A stretch of DNA of 64,000 nt from the NCBI GenBank assembly GCA_000686145.1, contig JMMB01000007.1, forward strand, positions 2,666,001 through 2,730,000, given 5' to 3'. A program made the translations under genes and the position numbers. Below, in pieces: positions 9,260 to 19,314 of this stretch (the first letter of the stretch is position 1; the number at the start of each line of letters is the position of its first letter). Below the pieces are notes generated by a model. That model was not told the DNA's origin and ran no database searches. It saw only the letters and a list, made by a program, of their open reading frames with translations. This DNA comes from Peptostreptococcaceae bacterium VA2. Lineage in GTDB: Bacteria > Bacillota > Clostridia > Peptostreptococcales > Peptostreptococcaceae.

Positions 9260-9940
9260 TTATTTTATTACTTTAGGTAAATAACTCTCCACAACTATTC
9301 TTCCATTATTCACCAAGGCTATCTCTGGGATGATTGCTTTTTCTTCTTCATAATCTTCGTCTTCTGGAGCTTCTGCTATATTTTGTGCTATTTGCAATAC
9401 TCGTGCATTAATATTATTAGAAACAACATAAGCATTTTCATTGCCTATTGCGCCTGCATGTATAAATCCCTTTACACTACCCATTACAACTACATTTCCA
9501 TTAGCCACCACTCTTGCACCAGGTTCTATATTTCCCATTACAACTACATTTGAAGTTGAACTTACTTGTGAACCAGATTTCATATCCGTCATTACAATTA
9601 CATCACCATCAAATTCAATATTTTCTCCAGATCTAAGATTGTTAACATATTTAGTTTGAAAGTTACAAACTTCTTTTTTTTCATAGTCTTTAACAAACTC
9701 AACATCAAATCTTGATGAAATATCGTATTTTATTTCTATAATTTGTATATCACTTAAATAATCACAGTTGATTTCATAAATTCTAGCTCCATTAAAGAAA
9801 CCTATTGATGATTCTAGCCTCTCTATTATACCTTGCTTTATCTCATCAAAAGACGCAAATCTTTTAATATTTACTATTATCCCTCTTTTACTACCTTTGA
9901 ACTCAACTAGTCCTTTGGTATTAAACTCTTTCAAAGACAT
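9260..9940 (-). CDS. minC: Septum formation inhibitor MinC
   Basis: 226 residues. N-terminal FtsZ-inhibiting domain (1-100, starting at VEFKGSKRGIIVNI) and a C-terminal beta-helical MinD-binding domain (about 108-195) with the repeated glycine pattern NVVVMGNIEPGARVVANG and HAGAIGNENAYVV. Follows the PBP2 gene on the same strand, 58 bases away; the start has a GGAGG ribosome binding site. Confidence 0.95.
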   Translation of the reverse strand: MSLKEFNTKGLVEFKGSKRGIIVNIKRFASFDEIKQGIIERLESSIGFFNGARIYEINCDYLSDIQIIEIKYDISSRFDVEFVKDYEKKEVCNFQTKYVNNLRSGENIEFDGDVIVMTDMKSGSQVSSTSNVVVMGNIEPGARVVANGNVVVMGSVKGFIHAGAIGNENAYVVSNNINARVLQIAQNIAEAPEDEDYEEEKAIIPEIALVNNGRIVVESYLPKVIK

Positions 9941-9998
9941 AACAACCTCCAGAGTGATATATAATTTTATATATTCTGCAAAAAAACCTTGATTCCTC

Positions 9999-12900
9999 TT
10001 ATTTTTTCATTTGTGATACAAAATTTATATCTTCATTTTTCGATTTATTATTACTTTCTTCGCCTTTCCCCTCATTAACTTTATCTATTTGAGAATCTGA
10101 TTTTTTTTCATTTAATCCTAAATAACTTCCTATTATCTCCCTAATAGGCAACATTGCAAATATACTTTCATTACCTTGTGGTATCATAGTTACTACTGCA
10201 ATTTCAGGGTCATCAGCAGGTGCAAATCCAACACTCCATGCGAAAGGCTGATAGCTTTGCTTATATGCATCTATTTTTTCATCCGTAATTTTAGAATTTA
10301 ACTCTTTTATAGCTTTTCTTAAATAAGCAGAATTCATCTTGTCTGTATTTTCTAATTTAACTTTGACACCTTCTTTTAGCTCATCTTCTAATTGTTTTTT
10401 CTTTTTCTCATCTATATCTTTAGATTTTAATTCTTCTTTAATTTCTTTTTCTCTTTGTTCAGATAATTCTTTTTCTCTGTCTTTTTTCATTTTTTCAGAA
10501 AGTTTAATAGCTTCTGGCTCCGAAACTCCATACGATTGCATATTATTTTTTAAATATTCATACTCTTCTTCATTAGGTATTTTACCACTTTTTTCAGCAG
10601 TACCAGTTTTTCCAGCTACACTAACTGGGAAATTTGCAAATAAACTTTTAACTGAACTTTCAGTAGTAACTCTTTTCATACCTTTTACTATTTCTTTTAA
10701 TTTTTCACTATCATTAAATGGTATTTTTTCTTTTGCATTTTCATCAATATCTACAGAAGTATAGTCACTAGATATAACTCTATCTACAACCGATAATTCA
10801 ACTAGGTCTCCACCATTAGCTATAGCAGCAGCATATCTTGCCATTTGCGCTGGCGTATATTGGTTTTCACCTTGACCTATCGCTAAGTTGAATGTATCTG
10901 CGGTACTCCACTTTGCAAATTTTAAATGGTCAAACACTATTTTATCAGCAAAGTACTCAACTTTATCTTCTTTAACATTCATCTTAGCTAATCTTTCCAT
11001 AGCTTCAACTCTACCGATAGTTTTTTCTTCTTCTGTCCACTTAACAATCTCTTCTATCCTATCTTCATATTTTGCTTCATCTTTAAGCTTACTTATATCA
11101 GTAAATGCATTTGCCATTTCTTTGTTAAGGAATGTTCTTAATAAAGATTTTGCTGATTCTAGCTTAGCTTCTATACTTGGCACTTTACCTTTTCTTTCAT
11201 CTATTTCTTTATTTAATCCTGTATAATCATCTAATCCAAATAATCTAGCGTATTCTAATATATCATTTGGTCCAATTTTTGCATTAGGATCTTTTCCACC
11301 AATCCAATTTTTACCACTTCCTATAGTATAAAAATATATATTACAAGATTCTTGTATGGCTTTATATAAATTAGTATATCCATGGTTAGTTCTAGACTTA
11401 TGCCATATATAATCGGCAAATGGTCTCCCACCTAACTTAATTACCCCTGTATCATTTATTGCGTAATTAGGGTCTAATCCGTTATCTAAAGCTGCCATAG
11501 CAGTTGTCATCTTAAATGTAGATCCCGGTTGGAAAACACCTTGTGTAGCCAAGTTGACTTGAGGATTTGGCGCTAATACATCATTTTTATTTTCAGGTTG
11601 AAGAGCTTGGAAATCTTCATATGATATTCCATTTGAAAATTTATTAGGGTCATAATTAGGATAACTCGCCATAGCTAAAACATCTCCAGTTTTTACATCT
11701 ATAGCTATTACTGCTCCTGATTTGGCATTTGGTGCTGGCTTTGAGAAACTTTTATTTCCAAATTTACTTTGGAAAGTTCCACCTGTTCTAGCTACATCTA
11801 TTGTTCTTTTTAATGCGTCTTCAGCTACTGTTTGTAAATCTTTATCCATACTAAGATATACTGTATCTCCAGACTTAGGTTCTGAAACTTCAAGTTCCTT
11901 AGTAACTCTACCTGATGCATCTACCTGAACTTTTTTATATCCATCAACGCCCTTTAATTTTTCTTCTAAACTTTTCTCAATACCTGACATACCTACAGTA
12001 TCACCTTTTGAGTACTTCTTACCTTCTTCTCTTTCTAGATATTTACTTTCCTCACTTGATGGCATTTTACCCATATGTCCTATAGTATGAGCCGCTAAAG
12101 TTTTTTCCGGATAATCTCTTACTGGCTCTACAGCTACAGAAACTCCAGGCAATTCCATAGCACTTTCTTCTATTTGAGATATTGTCTCTTCACTAATGTC
12201 TCTAGCTATAGTTACAGGTTTATATTGTGAGTAACCTTGTGACTTTATAAGGTCTCTTACAATAAATATTTTTCTTGCATTTTCATCACTTAAGCTTTTA
12301 TCAATCTCATATTCAGTTCTAAGTTTTTTAAATGCATTTTTTGCATTTATATTAGGAGTTTTAATCCCATAACTTTCTAGCCAATCCTTTTTATTTTTTT
12401 CTTCTGTAAACATCCACTTACTTACAAGTATAGGTGGATATTCAGCATTTTCATTTAATTTTTTCTGAAGTTTATCAGGTTCTAATTTTCTATCTTCCTC
12501 TGTAAGTACACCTTCATTTATCAATCTATCCACTATAAAATAAAAACTTTCTTTAGCATTTAAATCTAGCGGAATATTTTCTTCTTTTTTAAAGTCTCTT
12601 ATCTTTTTATCAAATGTATAATAATACTTTCCTTTAACAGAATATATAGGGAATTCATCTATGTACGTTTCCTTATTATCTTCCAAAAGATTTATTAATT
12701 TTAGAGATATTTCATTTGCTATGCTTTTATTGTCTGAATTTTTTTTATTAATCCCATCTGCAGATACCTGAATTGTAAATAAGTTTTTATTTCCAGCTAA
12801 TAATCTTCCATATCTATCTCTAATTTCACCTCTAGGGGCCTTTACTGGTAGTTCTTTGTATGTTTTATTTTCTGCTAATTCATTATAATGTTCATGTTTA

Positions 12901-13001
12901 AATGTTGTCATATATACTATTTTCAATAAAATAACTACAAAGGCTACTATTATAATATTTTTTAGTATCAACAACCTGTCAACTTTTTTATTTTCTTCCA
13001 T
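9999..13001 (-). CDS. mrdA: Class B penicillin-binding protein 2 (elongation transpeptidase) with two large insertions
   Basis: 1000 residues, far longer than typical PBP2 (about 600-700). One N-terminal membrane helix (about 11-31), a PBP dimerisation domain, then the transpeptidase domain with S494-TF-K497 (active serine), S552-C-N554 and K798-TG. Two charged insertions account for the size: about 600-690 between SCN and KTG, and about 805-920 directly after KTG, the second very rich in E/K and predicted helical. A hydrophilic 40-residue tail follows. Partner of RodA in lateral wall synthesis, downstream of mreBCD. Confidence 0.93.
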   Translation of the reverse strand: MEENKKVDRLLILKNIIIVAFVVILLKIVYMTTFKHEHYNELAENKTYKELPVKAPRGEIRDRYGRLLAGNKNLFTIQVSADGINKKNSDNKSIANEISLKLINLLEDNKETYIDEFPIYSVKGKYYYTFDKKIRDFKKEENIPLDLNAKESFYFIVDRLINEGVLTEEDRKLEPDKLQKKLNENAEYPPILVSKWMFTEEKNKKDWLESYGIKTPNINAKNAFKKLRTEYEIDKSLSDENARKIFIVRDLIKSQGYSQYKPVTIARDISEETISQIEESAMELPGVSVAVEPVRDYPEKTLAAHTIGHMGKMPSSEESKYLEREEGKKYSKGDTVGMSGIEKSLEEKLKGVDGYKKVQVDASGRVTKELEVSEPKSGDTVYLSMDKDLQTVAEDALKRTIDVARTGGTFQSKFGNKSFSKPAPNAKSGAVIAIDVKTGDVLAMASYPNYDPNKFSNGISYEDFQALQPENKNDVLAPNPQVNLATQGVFQPGSTFKMTTAMAALDNGLDPNYAINDTGVIKLGGRPFADYIWHKSRTNHGYTNLYKAIQESCNIYFYTIGSGKNWIGGKDPNAKIGPNDILEYARLFGLDDYTGLNKEIDERKGKVPSIEAKLESAKSLLRTFLNKEMANAFTDISKLKDEAKYEDRIEEIVKWTEEEKTIGRVEAMERLAKMNVKEDKVEYFADKIVFDHLKFAKWSTADTFNLAIGQGENQYTPAQMARYAAAIANGGDLVELSVVDRVISSDYTSVDIDENAKEKIPFNDSEKLKEIVKGMKRVTTESSVKSLFANFPVSVAGKTGTAEKSGKIPNEEEYEYLKNNMQSYGVSEPEAIKLSEKMKKDREKELSEQREKEIKEELKSKDIDEKKKKQLEDELKEGVKVKLENTDKMNSAYLRKAIKELNSKITDEKIDAYKQSYQPFAWSVGFAPADDPEIAVVTMIPQGNESIFAMLPIREIIGSYLGLNEKKSDSQIDKVNEGKGEESNNKSKNEDINFVSQMKK

Positions 13002-13012
13002 ATAATCACCAA

Positions 13013-13501
13013 CTAATCTTCTTTAAGTTTTAATACAGATTTCTTCGATATTTTATATAAAAATACACTCAACAAACTATTTGCTAGTGGAATTATAACT
13101 ATACCTTTTATAGCCAAATTTAGCAATCCATAGGTATGATAAACTACACTAACTGTAGCTATATTTACCATAGAGTCAAATAAGCTAGTTATAAATACTA
13201 ATGCAAATACAGTTATACTACTTTCTTTGTATATTTTGTCTCTTAAGTGGCTGATTGAATATGCTATTGCAAATAAAATCAAACCATTAACTCCAAATAT
13301 ACCTCCTACAGCTATATCTTTTACAAGACCTACTATTGCACCAATTACACCAACTTCGAACTCATCAACATAAAGTGAAATAATAGTCATATATATAATA
13401 ACTATATTAAAACTTATATTAAGTATACCTAAGTAATTAGTAATGCTGTTCTCTATCATTACTAAAAAAATACCTAAAAGACAAAGTAAAACTTTTTTCA
13501 T
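13013..13501 (-). CDS. mreD: Rod shape-determining membrane protein MreD
   Basis: 162 residues, hydrophobic throughout with five or six membrane segments. It has little sequence signature of its own but the length and position between mreC and the PBP2 gene are diagnostic. Part of the elongasome linking MreB filaments to PBP2/RodA. Starts 15 bases after mreC; the gap to the PBP2 gene is 11 bases. Confidence 0.9.
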   Translation of the reverse strand: MKKVLLCLLGIFLVMIENSITNYLGILNISFNIVIIYMTIISLYVDEFEVGVIGAIVGLVKDIAVGGIFGVNGLILFAIAYSISHLRDKIYKESSITVFALVFITSLFDSMVNIATVSVVYHTYGLLNLAIKGIVIIPLANSLLSVFLYKISKKSVLKLKED

Positions 13502-13516
13502 ATTTAATAGTCTCCT

Positions 13517-14404
13517 TTATCCTATATTCCTTGGTTCAATAATCTTAACGTGATCTATATTTTTAAAATCAGCATATGGTTTTACAACCACATATTTCAT
13601 AGATTTATTTTTATCATCTATAACTTTATCAATTTCTCCTATTGGTATACCTTTAGGGTATAATCCTAATCCAGAAGTTACAACTACATCCCCTGGTAAT
13701 ACATCATAAGAGTTATCAAACATATATCCATTTAAGTGCCCTTTATTTTTATAATTTTCTTTATCTTCCAATGTTGAATTTTGAGTTATAACTCCTTTAA
13801 ATTTATCATTTTTAAGAAGCTTAAAACTTACAGACGACTTTGTATCTAATAAAGAAATAGCTTTACTATAATCATTAGAAACTTCATATACCATTCCTAC
13901 TAATCCGTTTCCATTGACTACTATACTTTCATTCTTAACTCCATCACTACTTCCAGCTCCGATTGTAAAACTATCATACCAGTTTCCATCATTTTTACCA
14001 ACTACGGTAGCTGATATGCTTTTAGCATTATATTTTTCATCAATAAAATTAAGTGATTTTTTTAAGCTTGATAAAGAATCTACCTCATCTAATTGCTTAT
14101 TTAAATCGATTACCTCTTGCTTTAATTTATCATTTTCTTTTCCTATTTGTGCTATTTTATTAGCATTTTTCTTGTAACTTATTAATTCTTTAAAATTACC
14201 TTCTAAAAATTTAAAGCCTTTATTAAAGTTCTTCTCTACTGCTGTTATTCCATCTAGTAAGACTCCTGGACCCACAGGATTAGCTCCAGAAAATTTGCCT
14301 ATTGATATTCCTACAATTCCAATTAAAGTGATAGCAACAATCCCTGTTGCTATCACTTTAATGTTGATCCTCTTTTTTTCCTTTTTGTTTTTATCAAATT
14401 TCAA
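13517..14404 (-). CDS. mreC: Rod shape-determining protein MreC
   Basis: 295 residues: short basic cytoplasmic N-terminus, one membrane helix (about 15-33), a coiled coil (about 75-115) and an extracytoplasmic beta domain with the MreC core motif (VVNGNGLVGMVYEV, PGDVVVTSGLGLYPKGIPIG). Scaffolds the elongasome outside the membrane. Downstream of mreB by 19 bases in mreB-mreC-mreD. Confidence 0.95.
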   Translation of the reverse strand: MKFDKNKKEKKRINIKVIATGIVAITLIGIVGISIGKFSGANPVGPGVLLDGITAVEKNFNKGFKFLEGNFKELISYKKNANKIAQIGKENDKLKQEVIDLNKQLDEVDSLSSLKKSLNFIDEKYNAKSISATVVGKNDGNWYDSFTIGAGSSDGVKNESIVVNGNGLVGMVYEVSNDYSKAISLLDTKSSVSFKLLKNDKFKGVITQNSTLEDKENYKNKGHLNGYMFDNSYDVLPGDVVVTSGLGLYPKGIPIGEIDKVIDDKNKSMKYVVVKPYADFKNIDHVKIIEPRNIG

Positions 14405-14423
14405 GATATCACCAACTTTTTAA

Positions 14424-15500
14424 TTACTTTCTAGCGTTCATCATCAATACTTTTTCAAATATTTCTTGATCTTCTACTGATTTTCCTGTTCCTAAGGCAA
14501 CACAATCTAGTGGATTTTCAGCTATCTGTACTGGCATTCCTGTTTCTTGCTTAACTAATTTATCAAGCCCTCTAAGTAATGCTCCCCCTCCAGTTAACAT
14601 TATTCCGTTTTCCATTATATCTGATGCTAATTCTGGCGGTGTTTTTTCTAAAGTTGATTTTATAGCTTCTATTATTGAATTTATAGGTTCTTTTAAAGCA
14701 TCTCTAACTTCTACAGATCCTATTTCTATTGTTTTAGGTAATCCAGATATTAAATCTCTACCTCTTATTTGCATATTACTTTCTTGGTCATCTTTAAATG
14801 TTGACCCTATACTTATCTTAACATCTTCCGCAGTTCTTTCACCTATTAGTAAGTTATATTCTTTTTTAACATAGCTAACTATATACTTATCAAACTCATC
14901 TCCACCTAGTCTTACTGATTTAGCTGTAACTATACCACCTAAAGATATTACAGCGATCTCTGTAGTACCTCCACCGATATCTACAACCATATTACCTTCC
15001 GGCTCTTCAACTCTTAGACCCGCTCCTATAGCTGCTGCCATTGGCTCTTCTATCAGGTATGCATCTCTAGCTCCAGCTTGTCTAGCGGCCTCTTCTATTG
15101 CTCTTTTTTCTACTTCAGTAACTCCATAAGGCACACATATAGCTATTCTAGGACTTACAACTCCTTTTTTAGATGCTGCTTTTTGTATAAAGTAACTTAA
15201 CATAGATTGAGTAATATCAAAGTCTGCTATAACTCCATCTTTCATAGGTCTTATTGCTACTATATTTCCAGGTGTTCTACCTATCATTTTTTTAGCTTCT
15301 TCACCTACTGCTAAAACTTCCTTGCTGTCATCTCTTATTGCTACAACAGATGGTTCTCTTACTACTATTCCTTGTCCTTTTATATAAACTAATGTATTTG
15401 CAGTTCCTAAGTCTATCCCCATATCCTTTGTCATTTTATTAAATCCAAACATTGACATAAGTCCTCTTTTTTCTTTTTTCTCTTTCTTCTCTTTAGCCAT
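14424..15500 (-). CDS. mreB: Actin-like rod shape-determining protein MreB
   Basis: 358 residues with the actin fold motifs [14 protein letters not shown] (phosphate 1), [18 protein letters not shown] (phosphate 2) and the C-terminal [15 protein letters not shown]. It has an unusual Lys/Glu-rich N-terminal extension ([13 protein letters not shown]) before the usual MFGF start; both the first ATG (GGAAGGAG upstream) and the later ATG codons at residues 15/17 (AGAGGA upstream) are possible starts. Organises lateral wall synthesis at the membrane. Confidence 0.96.
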   Translation of the reverse strand: MAKEKKEKKEKRGLMSMFGFNKMTKDMGIDLGTANTLVYIKGQGIVVREPSVVAIRDDSKEVLAVGEEAKKMIGRTPGNIVAIRPMKDGVIADFDITQSMLSYFIQKAASKKGVVSPRIAICVPYGVTEVEKRAIEEAARQAGARDAYLIEEPMAAAIGAGLRVEEPEGNMVVDIGGGTTEIAVISLGGIVTAKSVRLGGDEFDKYIVSYVKKEYNLLIGERTAEDVKISIGSTFKDDQESNMQIRGRDLISGLPKTIEIGSVEVRDALKEPINSIIEAIKSTLEKTPPELASDIMENGIMLTGGGALLRGLDKLVKQETGMPVQIAENPLDCVALGTGKSVEDQEIFEKVLMMNARK

Positions 15501-15527
15501 ATTGCTGCTCCTTCCTGCTCTATCAAA

Positions 15528-16202
15528 TCATATCATCATATTTTCTTTAAAACTAAAATACAATCCATCTCCTATAATTATATGATCTATAACCTCTATT
15601 CCTATTAATTCTCCACACTTAATAAGTCTAGCGGTAACATTCTTATCTTCCGTTGATGGCTCTATCGTACCTGATGGATGATTGTGCATTAAAATAATTT
15701 TATTTGTGCTTCTTTTTATTGCTTCTCTAAAAACTTCTCTTGGATGAACTAATGATGAATTTAAAGTTCCTATAGATACATCTACATCCGCTATAATTTC
15801 ATTTTTCGTATTCAAAAGAACTACCTTAAAAATTTCTTGTTTTTTATACCTTAAGCTGTCCATATAATACTTATATATGTCCCAAGGATTTTTAATCTTG
15901 TATTTATGTGGTTTAATACTTGCAACTCTGCGTCCTAACTCTAAGGATGCTTTTATCATAGTTGCTTTAGATAGTCCTATTCCGTCTATTTCACATAATT
16001 CTTCTATAGTCATATCTTGTAGATATCTTAGTCCTTGTATGTCCTTATTTATAATATAGTTAGCTAATTCTATAGCATTTTTATGTTTAGTGCCCGTTCT
16101 AAGAAGTATTGCTAATAACTCTGCATTAGACAAATTTTTTTCTCCATTTGCAAGCATCTTCTCTCTGGGTCTTTCTTCTAATGCCATTTCCTTTACTTTC
16201 AT
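15528..16202 (-). CDS. radC: RadC family JAB-domain protein
   Basis: About 224 residues. Helix-hairpin-helix region (LCEIDGIGLSKATMIKA) and a C-terminal JAB/MPN metalloprotease-like domain with HNHPSG followed by D (EPSTED). Despite the name, a DNA repair role is doubtful and the molecular function is unknown. I start at the ATG at 16202, which gives the family-typical MxVxEM-LEERPREK start; a GTG at 16235 would overlap the maf stop codon by 4 bases but has its GGAGGG directly abutting, so spacing is poor. Between maf and mreB. Confidence 0.9.
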   Translation of the reverse strand: MKVKEMALEERPREKMLANGEKNLSNAELLAILLRTGTKHKNAIELANYIINKDIQGLRYLQDMTIEELCEIDGIGLSKATMIKASLELGRRVASIKPHKYKIKNPWDIYKYYMDSLRYKKQEIFKVVLLNTKNEIIADVDVSIGTLNSSLVHPREVFREAIKRSTNKIILMHNHPSGTIEPSTEDKNVTARLIKCGELIGIEVIDHIIIGDGLYFSFKENMMI

Positions 16203-16231
16203 AACCACATTAAAAGAATCCTTCAGATAAA

Positions 16232-16816
16232 TCACCCTCCATAAAAAATATTTATACTAAAATGCTGTTTTAATAAATCACTTAATCTAGATATAGGAAG
16301 GCCAACTATGTTGAAGTAATCACCTTGTATTTCTTCAACTAATAACGCTCCGTAACCTTGTATTCCATATGCTCCGGCTTTATCTAGTGATTCATTAGTT
16401 TGTATATAATCTTTTATGTCCTCTGCAGATAAATCTTTGAATTTAACATTACTAACTACATAATCTATTATTTTTTTGTTTGCAGTTAAATTTATCAAGC
16501 TTATACCAGTTATTACCTGATGCGTTTTGCCTGATAATTGTGTAATCATAGCTATAGCTTCATCGATATCTTTTGGTTTACCTAGTATAATATCGTCTAA
16601 TACTACAACGGTATCTGCACCTATAACCAAACTTTCTCTATGTTTAGCAGCTATATCTATGCACTTTTCAAATGCAAGCCTCATTACCACTTGAGATGGT
16701 AGTTCATTATCTAATATAACTTCATCAATCTCGCTTTTTATTATATCAAATTTAACATTTGTATTTTCTAGAATTTCTTTTCTTCTAGGAGATGATGACG
16801 CTAATATTATTTTCAT
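16232..16816 (-). CDS. maf: Maf family nucleoside triphosphate pyrophosphatase
   Basis: 194 residues with the Maf signature LASSSPRRKEIL near the N-terminus, IGADTVVVLDD and GAYGIQGYGALLVEEIQGDYFNIVG split across the domain. Maf proteins hydrolyse non-canonical or modified NTPs (dTTP/UTP or m7GTP) and block septation when overproduced. First gene of the block maf-radC-mreB-mreC-mreD-PBP2-min. Confidence 0.95.
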   Translation of the reverse strand: MKIILASSSPRRKEILENTNVKFDIIKSEIDEVILDNELPSQVVMRLAFEKCIDIAAKHRESLVIGADTVVVLDDIILGKPKDIDEAIAMITQLSGKTHQVITGISLINLTANKKIIDYVVSNVKFKDLSAEDIKDYIQTNESLDKAGAYGIQGYGALLVEEIQGDYFNIVGLPISRLSDLLKQHFSINIFYGG

Positions 16817-16863
16817 TTCTTCACCTCATTTGATACTTAGAATTTGTACTTATTTAGTCTATC

Positions 16864-16892
16864 ATTATATTGTAAAAAATTCAACACAAATG
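16864..16892 (-). promoter_or_regulatory. Possible promoter of the maf-mre-min block
   Basis: TATAAT on the minus strand (16869-16864), with a weak CATTTG at the -35 position after 17 bases. It lies 48 bases upstream of maf in the 315-base gap 16817-17131. The rest of the gap holds only the rnf terminator and AT-rich sequence. Confidence 0.35.
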
Positions 16893-17095
16893 TCGAACGA
16901 TTTTGTTACACTATTGTTATATTTCTACATTATAGCCTGTAAATATCATTGATTTTTTTTTTTAGCTCTGCAATATCTTATTCTCTACCATTGGAACATA
17001 ATTCCAAATACAAATTTAACTTTAATTTTCAGTATATTTTTATTATATGTAATTGGTAACTTCATCCTTAAATGGTATTACTTTAAAATAAAATA

Positions 17096-17119
17096 AAAGG
17101 TATGGAGCCCCATACCTTT
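17096..17119 (-). terminator. Terminator of the rnf operon
   Basis: AAAGGTATGG / CCATACCTTT stem with a short loop, T-rich on the minus strand side, 13 bases after rnfB. Confidence 0.85.
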
Positions 17120-17131
17120 ATCTTATCCATA

Positions 17132-18103
17132 TTATATAGTTTTAATAGCCTTTTTAGGACATTTTTCAATACATAAATGACATCCAACACATTTGCTTTC
17201 ATCTACTTTATGTTTTTCTTTTAATTCGCCTTCTATAGCATCGAATTTACATTGCTTTTTACAAATAGTACATCCTATGCAAAGTTCTTTATCTATAGTG
17301 ACTTTCTTTTTATTTTCTAAATTTCCTTTTATAACTTTTGTTGGACACTTTAATACACATTCCATACACTCTACACACTTATCATAATCGATTTTAGCTA
17401 TTTTATTTTCAAATTCTATAGCATCAAATTTACAAGCTTTCGCACACAATCCACAACCTATACAACCTACACTACATTTTTCTTTTACTGACTTTCCAAA
17501 GTCTTTACTATTACATTCAACAACTACTTCTTGCTTAGCTGGTTTTTGAGATATTATTCCTTTTGGACAAACCTCAATACATTTTCCGCACATTACACAT
17601 TTTTCCTCATCTATTATAGCTACTCCGTCTACTATAGAGATTGCTCCAAACTTGCAATAATCTTTGCATGTTCCTAATCCTAAACATCCATATTTACAAG
17701 ATTTAGCTCCTGAGTTTAAAGTATTTGCAGATCTACAGTCATGTATTCCTTCATATTCATATTTATTTTTAGAACTTGAACAGTTTCCTTTACATATTAC
17801 TTTGGCTACTTGTTTTTCACCTTCATCGGCTTTAATTCCCATGATATCACCTATCTTAGATGCACATTCTGAACCACCTACTGGACAAGCATTTACTTGA
17901 GCTTTTCCTTCTACTATTGCACTTGCAAGACCTCCACATCCAGGAAATCCACATCCTCCACAATTTGCACCCGGAAGAACCCCAAGTATTTTTTCTGTTC
18001 TTTCATCTATTTCTACGGCAAATTTTTTAGATGCATATGCAAGCACTGCCCCAAATATAAGCCCTAAAATTCCTAAAACTAAAACTGAACTAAGTGTACT
18101 CAT
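17132..18103 (-). CDS. rnfB: Rnf complex ferredoxin subunit RnfB, multi-ferredoxin form
   Basis: 323 residues. N-terminal membrane helix (about 7-25), the four-Cys cluster motif GANCGGCGFPGCGG, then several ferredoxin-like CxxCxxCxxxC(P) units (for example CVMCGKCIEVCPKG, CIGCGLCAKAC, CVECMECVLKCP, CIGCTICKKQC, CVGCHLCIEKCP). This many clusters is typical of clostridial RnfB. It is the entry point for electrons from reduced ferredoxin. Last gene of rnfCDGEAB. Confidence 0.96.
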   Translation of the reverse strand: MSTLSSVLVLGILGLIFGAVLAYASKKFAVEIDERTEKILGVLPGANCGGCGFPGCGGLASAIVEGKAQVNACPVGGSECASKIGDIMGIKADEGEKQVAKVICKGNCSSSKNKYEYEGIHDCRSANTLNSGAKSCKYGCLGLGTCKDYCKFGAISIVDGVAIIDEEKCVMCGKCIEVCPKGIISQKPAKQEVVVECNSKDFGKSVKEKCSVGCIGCGLCAKACKFDAIEFENKIAKIDYDKCVECMECVLKCPTKVIKGNLENKKKVTIDKELCIGCTICKKQCKFDAIEGELKEKHKVDESKCVGCHLCIEKCPKKAIKTI

Positions 18104-18119
18104 TTTCTCACCCCCTATT

Positions 18120-18695
18120 TTATAGCTTTATAAGTCCAGCAAATCCTAAGAATGCTATTGACATTAAGCTTGCTGATATAAGCGTTATAGGAAATCCTTT
18201 GAAAGTTTCTGGTATATCAGCTAATTCTAATCTTTCTCTTATTCCCGCAAATAATACTATTGCTAATGTAAAACCTACTCCTGCTCCAAATCCATTAACT
18301 AATGTTTCTACTAAGTTATATCCATTATTTACATTAACCAATGCTATTCCTAGTACAGCACAGTTTGTAGTTATAAGAGGTAAGAATACTCCTAAAGCTT
18401 GATACAAAGATGGACTCATCTTTTGTATTACCATCTCAACAAACTGAACTATAGATGCTATTACTAATATAAATGCTATAGTTTGTAAAAATGCAACATT
18501 AGTTACTATTAATAGTTTTTGTATAAAATACGTAATTAAAGATGCTAATGTTAAAACAAATGTAACTGCAACTCCCATTCCTACAGCTGTATCAACTTTT
18601 TTAGAAACTCCTAAAAAAGGACATATACCTAAGAATTGAGATGTTATAACGTTGTTAACAAGAACAACACTTAAAAATAAAAGTACTAAATTCAA
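18120..18695 (-). CDS. rnfA: Rnf complex membrane subunit RnfA
   Basis: 191 residues, six membrane segments, homologous to NqrE and to RnfE next to it. A conserved Cys in the first helices ([11 protein letters not shown]) and one in TTNCAVLG bind the intramembrane iron-sulfur cluster between RnfA and RnfE. Part of the ferredoxin:NAD+ oxidoreductase that pumps Na+ or H+. Confidence 0.96.
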   Translation of the reverse strand: MNLVLLFLSVVLVNNVITSQFLGICPFLGVSKKVDTAVGMGVAVTFVLTLASLITYFIQKLLIVTNVAFLQTIAFILVIASIVQFVEMVIQKMSPSLYQALGVFLPLITTNCAVLGIALVNVNNGYNLVETLVNGFGAGVGFTLAIVLFAGIRERLELADIPETFKGFPITLISASLMSIAFLGFAGLIKL

Positions 18696-18709
18696 TTATT
18701 ACACCCCCA

Positions 18710-19303
18710 TTATGCTTTCTTACTTCTTAACTTATTAAATCCTGCTAAAAGGAACCCTAATGTTAAAAACGCACCTGGTGGTAATATGAATAACAATATT
18801 GGCTCAAATGATGATCCAAATAAAGCAAATCCAAACAAACTACCATTTCCAAGTATTTCTCTTATTGCTCCTAATATTGTAAGTGCCATACTAAATCCAA
18901 GACCCATTCCCAGTCCGTCTACTCCAGATTCTATAGGTCCATTTTTAGATGCAAAACTCTCAGCACGTGCTAATATTAAGCAGTTAACAACTATTAGTGG
19001 TATGAATAGACCAAGTGCACTGTCAAGTGATGGTACATACGCTTTTAAAAGCATTCCTACTATGGTAACAAATGTCGCTATAACAACAACAAATGCTGGT
19101 ATCCTAATTTTATCTGGTACTATCTTTCTCATTAAAGATATAGCTATATTAGAACAAATTAAAACTACAGTAGTTGAAAGACCCATTCCTAGACCATTTA
19201 TAGCCGATGTAGTAACTGCCAAAGTTGGGCACATTCCTATTATCTGTACAAATGTTGGGTTTTCATCTATTAGCCCATTTTTAAATATTTTAGCTAATTT
19301 CAT
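18710..19303 (-). CDS. rnfE: Rnf complex membrane subunit RnfE
   Basis: 197 residues, six membrane segments, paralogous to RnfA (inverted topology) and homologous to NqrD. Cluster cysteines sit in IIGMCPTLAVT and IVVNCLILARAE. Spaced 11 bases from rnfG and 14 from rnfA, clearly one transcript. Confidence 0.96.
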   Translation of the reverse strand: MKLAKIFKNGLIDENPTFVQIIGMCPTLAVTTSAINGLGMGLSTTVVLICSNIAISLMRKIVPDKIRIPAFVVVIATFVTIVGMLLKAYVPSLDSALGLFIPLIVVNCLILARAESFASKNGPIESGVDGLGMGLGFSMALTILGAIREILGNGSLFGFALFGSSFEPILLFILPPGAFLTLGFLLAGFNKLRSKKA

Positions 19304-19314
19304 AAGTTCCCCTC

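Noticed and set aside
16889-16910. LexA-type box near CGAACGATTTTGTTAC upstream of maf
   Set aside because: The half-sites are separated by 6 rather than 4 bases and the second half is imperfect.
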